DNA of 6,887 bases from Candidatus Bathyarchaeota archaeon. GTDB taxonomy: Archaea > Thermoproteota > Bathyarchaeia > 40CM-2-53-6 > RBG-13-38-9. The stretch is from positions 1 through 6,887 of the forward strand of contig DAOUZW010000058.1 in assembly GCA_030671315.1 (NCBI GenBank), read 5' to 3'. A program made the translations under genes and the position numbers. Positions 4,952 to 6,887 of this stretch are shown one piece after another; within the stretch, counting starts at the first letter, position 1; each line of letters starts with the position of its first letter. The notes beneath the pieces were generated by a model that did not search any database, was not told where the DNA came from, and saw nothing but the letters and a program-made list of their open reading frames with translations.

Positions 4952-5770
4952 ATGATTGAGGTCAAAGGTCTCCATTTCAGCTATGATCGTAAGGAAGTAT
5001 TAAACAATGTTGACTTAAAGATCCATGATGGAGAATTTATAGCTGTCATGGGGGAGAATGGGGCTGGGAAGACCACACTCGTTAAGCATTTCAACGGACT
5101 ACTGAAACCGGATAAAGGAGAGGTTCTAGTCGATGGGAAATCAACCAAAGATTCGACAGTAGCATCAATATCAAGAAATGTAGGTCTTGTATTTCAGAAC
5201 CCTGATCACCAACTCTTCTCTGAGACGGTTTTTCAAGAAGTCTCATTTTCGATGAGGAACTTTGGCTATTCGGAGGAGACAATAACTAAGAGGGTGAATT
5301 TCATTCTTGAGACTTTAGATCTCAGCTCCTATGCGGATACTTCCCCCTTTATGTTAAGTGGAGGGGAAAGGAAAAGAGTTGCATTAGCCTCGGTTCTAGT
5401 TTCTGACCCTAAACATATCATTTTAGATGAGCCTACAATAGGTCAAGATTATCATCAGAAAGATAAGCTTAGAAATTTCATAGTGCAGATGAACTCTCAA
5501 GGTAGAACTGTCATAATTGTGACTCATGACATAGAGTTTGTAGTCGATTGTAAACCTAGAGTAGTCCTTCTTTCAAAGGGGTCAGTCTTAGCTGATGGAT
5601 GTTATGATTCGATTTTCTCAAATAAAGATCTCATTGACAAGGCTTCGCTGATGTCTCCTCAAATAAGTCTCCTTATGGCCTCTTTGGGAGATCTCAATTT
5701 TGATCCGAAAATAATGGATCTCTATCAGGCAAAAACGGTTCTTGAAGGGAAGCTGAAGAATTGTCTCTGA
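4952..5770 (+). CDS. ecfA2: ECF transporter ATP-binding subunit, second (EcfA2/CbiO-like)
   Basis: This second ATPase would form a heterodimer with EcfA1. The 272 residues carry Walker A GENGAGKT (34-41), Q-loop FQNPDHQLF (81-89), signature LSGGERKR (135-142), Walker B HIILDEP (155-161) with Glu160, D-loop IGQD (163-166) and H-loop His192 (THD). Both ATPases therefore look catalytically competent, unlike ABC pairs with one degenerate site. The ATG start lies one base after the ecfA1 stop, with AAGGAA (4935-4940) about 11 bases upstream. The last ten bases overlap ecfT. The C-terminal part (after about 215) is the variable region that in EcfA proteins helps dimerise. Assignment as A2 rather than A1 is by order only; the two labels could be swapped. 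Confidence 0.92.
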   Translation: MIEVKGLHFSYDRKEVLNNVDLKIHDGEFIAVMGENGAGKTTLVKHFNGLLKPDKGEVLVDGKSTKDSTVASISRNVGLVFQNPDHQLFSETVFQEVSFSMRNFGYSEETITKRVNFILETLDLSSYADTSPFMLSGGERKRVALASVLVSDPKHIILDEPTIGQDYHQKDKLRNFIVQMNSQGRTVIIVTHDIEFVVDCKPRVVLLSKGSVLADGCYDSIFSNKDLIDKASLMSPQISLLMASLGDLNFDPKIMDLYQAKTVLEGKLKNCL

Positions 5771-6579
5771 AACTATTCGAAGGATTCAAATTCACTCATA
5801 TGACTACTCCAGTACATAGAATGGATCCTCGACCAAAGTTTCTCATTGCACTGACGATATTCATTATGTCTCTTCTTTCGATGAATATTCTAGTTCTATT
5901 AACACTATTCTTGGTTCAAATACCAATCATATACGTGGCAAAATCATTTCACCGCTGGTTGAATTCTATTAAAGCAGGAGCCATGTTGGCATCTTTGATA
6001 TTTATTATGAATTTTATCACTGGTTCAACCTTGGTGTTTTCACTAACAATGACTTTACGATTTCTCGTTTTAATGTCGGCTTTCTCCCTATTTTTCATGA
6101 CTACCTCACCAGATGATCTAGGTTTAGCACTGGAAAAAATGGGCCTACCCTACATGTTGAGTTTCACATTTACAACCGCGGTAAGGCTAGTACCGACAGT
6201 TGCGTTAGAAGCACAGACTATTATTGATGCTCAAAGATCCAGAGGATTGGAATTAGACAAAGGAGGATTAGTTAATAGAGTTAGAAAATACATTCCCATC
6301 CTTATTCCGTTGATTGTTTCTGCTATCAGAAGGAGCACCGAGTTGGCTGAGGCTCTAGAATCAAGAGCTTTCGGAGTTACTCAGAAACGTGAATCATTAA
6401 CAGTCTTGAAGATGAAGCAATCAGATTATTTGGTAGCCGCAACAGTGTTTCTCACTTTACTTATTGGGGTATATATCCAAATTTCGATCTCTCTACCTAA
6501 TTTTGATAATAATATTACAATGCCACCGATCTGGCAATTTTGGGATCAATTAAAAGAACAAATCACAATGATTATCTGA
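5761..6579 (+). CDS. ecfT: ECF transporter transmembrane subunit EcfT
   Basis: This is the membrane scaffold that couples the two ATPases to a substrate-binding S component. Its 272 residues have a conserved N-terminal THMTTPVHRMDPRPKFL (12-28; the H-x-LDPR-x-K pattern of EcfT), hydrophobic segments at about 27-43, 44-62, 72-90, 92-114 and 223-245, and the two cytoplasmic coupling motifs. The first is AQRSRG (157-162); the second is ALESRAFG (198-205), matching the A-x-x-R-x-x pattern whose arginines contact the ATPases. The second motif has Ala at position 203 where Gly is frequent (ESRGFG). The start is TTG, ten bases inside the end of ecfA2, with AAGGGA (5745-5750) ten bases upstream, pointing to translational coupling. 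The order A-A-T resembles the shared (group II) modules of Firmicutes. Confidence 0.92.
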   Translation: MSLKLFEGFKFTHMTTPVHRMDPRPKFLIALTIFIMSLLSMNILVLLTLFLVQIPIIYVAKSFHRWLNSIKAGAMLASLIFIMNFITGSTLVFSLTMTLRFLVLMSAFSLFFMTTSPDDLGLALEKMGLPYMLSFTFTTAVRLVPTVALEAQTIIDAQRSRGLELDKGGLVNRVRKYIPILIPLIVSAIRRSTELAEALESRAFGVTQKRESLTVLKMKQSDYLVAATVFLTLLIGVYIQISISLPNFDNNITMPPIWQFWDQLKEQITMII

Positions 6580-6609
6580 TCAGCTCGTACTTTGATAGCA
6601 CACGTACAG

Positions 6610-6629
6610 AAATTTTGAGGTTCAAATTT
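6610..6629 (+). repeat. AT-rich inverted repeat between ecfT and the secreted-protein gene
   Basis: AAATTT(T)GA at 6610-6618 and TCAAATTT at 6622-6629 pair over eight bases with one bulged T and a GGT loop. It lies 31 bases after the ecfT stop and 13 bases before a seven-T run, so it may help end the ecf transcript or act as an operator for the next promoter. Base composition makes a chance origin possible. Confidence 0.35.
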
Positions 6630-6641
6630 AGGATCCCCATA

Positions 6642-6653
6642 TTTTTTTATATG
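6642..6653 (+). promoter_or_regulatory. T-run and TATA-like box before the secreted-protein gene
   Basis: TTTTTTTATATG contains an archaeal TATA-like core (TTTATATG) centred near 6649. A start point about 25 bases downstream, near 6675, gives a leader of roughly ten bases to the ATG at 6685. The seven T residues may also terminate the ecf operon transcript. Confidence 0.45.
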
Positions 6654-6684
6654 TCATGTGTCACGATTAGTACCAGTGACTGTA

Positions 6685-6887
6685 ATGGGTTCGTTACACA
6701 AGATTCTGCTTTAAGTCTCACTCTTGACAATTATTGTTTCAGGGTTAAGCCTTCCAGTTTCTGCTCAAAATGGGATAGCTAAGATTGTTGTAGAGCCAAG
6801 GATAATTAATGTATCCGTTTCCAGTACCTTCACCATTGACATATGGATACGTGATCTAAATACCGACTTTAATATCTTCTATGTTTT
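6685..6887 (+). CDS. Start of a secreted cohesin-like protein; signal peptide split by an in-frame TAA (possible pseudogene; runs off the window)
   Basis: From ATG 6685 the frame reads MGSLHKILL, then TAA at 6712-6714, then VSLLTIIVSGLSLPVSA followed by QNG. Ignoring the stop, this is a textbook Sec signal peptide: a basic N-region, a long hydrophobic core, and an Ala-x-Ala-like site (VSA) before Gln. After it come KIVVEPRIINVSVSSTFTID and IWIRDLNTDFNIFYV, which resemble the opening strands of cohesin-type or similar beta-sandwich domains in archaeal surface proteins (V-x-P...V...F-T-V-D-I...D). The frame continues past the window edge. The only later start-like codon before the cleavage site is TTG 6724 (MTIIVSGLSLPVSA), which leaves a very short core with no positive charge. 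The promoter-like box at 6642-6653 fits the ATG at 6685 better. It could be a nonsense mutation (TTA to TAA), a sequencing error, or a genuine TTG start. The domain name is tentative. Confidence 0.6.

Noticed and set aside
6540..6782. An open frame of 80 codons overlapping the end of ecfT
   Set aside because: It begins inside ecfT, has no recognisable domain and mixed, cysteine-dotted composition, and covers the promoter and signal-peptide region of the next gene in another frame. It is a chance open frame.

Overview
The window is an AT-rich stretch of archaeal chromosome. Every recognisable gene lies on the + strand. The archaeal assignment is secure: it carries exosome subunit Rrp42, ribosomal protein eL43 (L37Ae), an Imp4-like Brix protein, KEOPS subunit Pcc1, prefoldin beta and a DUF3194 protein in the familiar archaeal order. 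The lineage is less certain. A TACK archaeon (Bathyarchaeia/Nitrososphaeria-like) is my best guess, from the gene order, the absence of rpoP beside rpl37ae, and heavy use of TTG starts (six of ten full-length genes).

Layout. (1) 1-1642 is a tightly packed RNA-processing and translation cluster: the 3' half of rrp42, then rpl37ae, brix and pcc1, with junctions of zero or negative length. (2) 1643-2354 holds a lone unrecognised four-helix membrane protein and a 246-base intergenic region with possible promoter and T-run signals. It separates pcc1 from pfdB, which are often close neighbours. (3) 2355-4038 is a second operon-like block: prefoldin beta, DUF3194, and a DHH/DHHA1 phosphoesterase of the NrnA/RecJ-like class. 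(4) 4039-4113 is a short gap with two inverted repeats. (5) 4114-6579 is a complete energising module of an ECF vitamin or metal transporter, ecfA1-ecfA2-ecfT, with no substrate-binding S component in view. (6) 6580-6887 contains an AT-rich hairpin, a T-run/TATA-like promoter and the start of a secreted protein with a cohesin-like beginning. Its apparent signal peptide is split by an in-frame TAA.

How the genes work together. Blocks 1 and 3 serve RNA degradation, ribosome assembly, tRNA t6A synthesis and protein folding, with the DHH enzyme plausibly removing short nucleotides made by exosome-type decay. The ECF module is probably a shared energiser for S components encoded elsewhere.

I see no new multi-gene system. 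The points most worth a second look are the interrupted signal peptide, the repeated arrangement in which a start codon directly follows an in-frame stop, and the palindromes before ecfA1. No tRNA, rRNA, CRISPR array or mobile element was found by eye.
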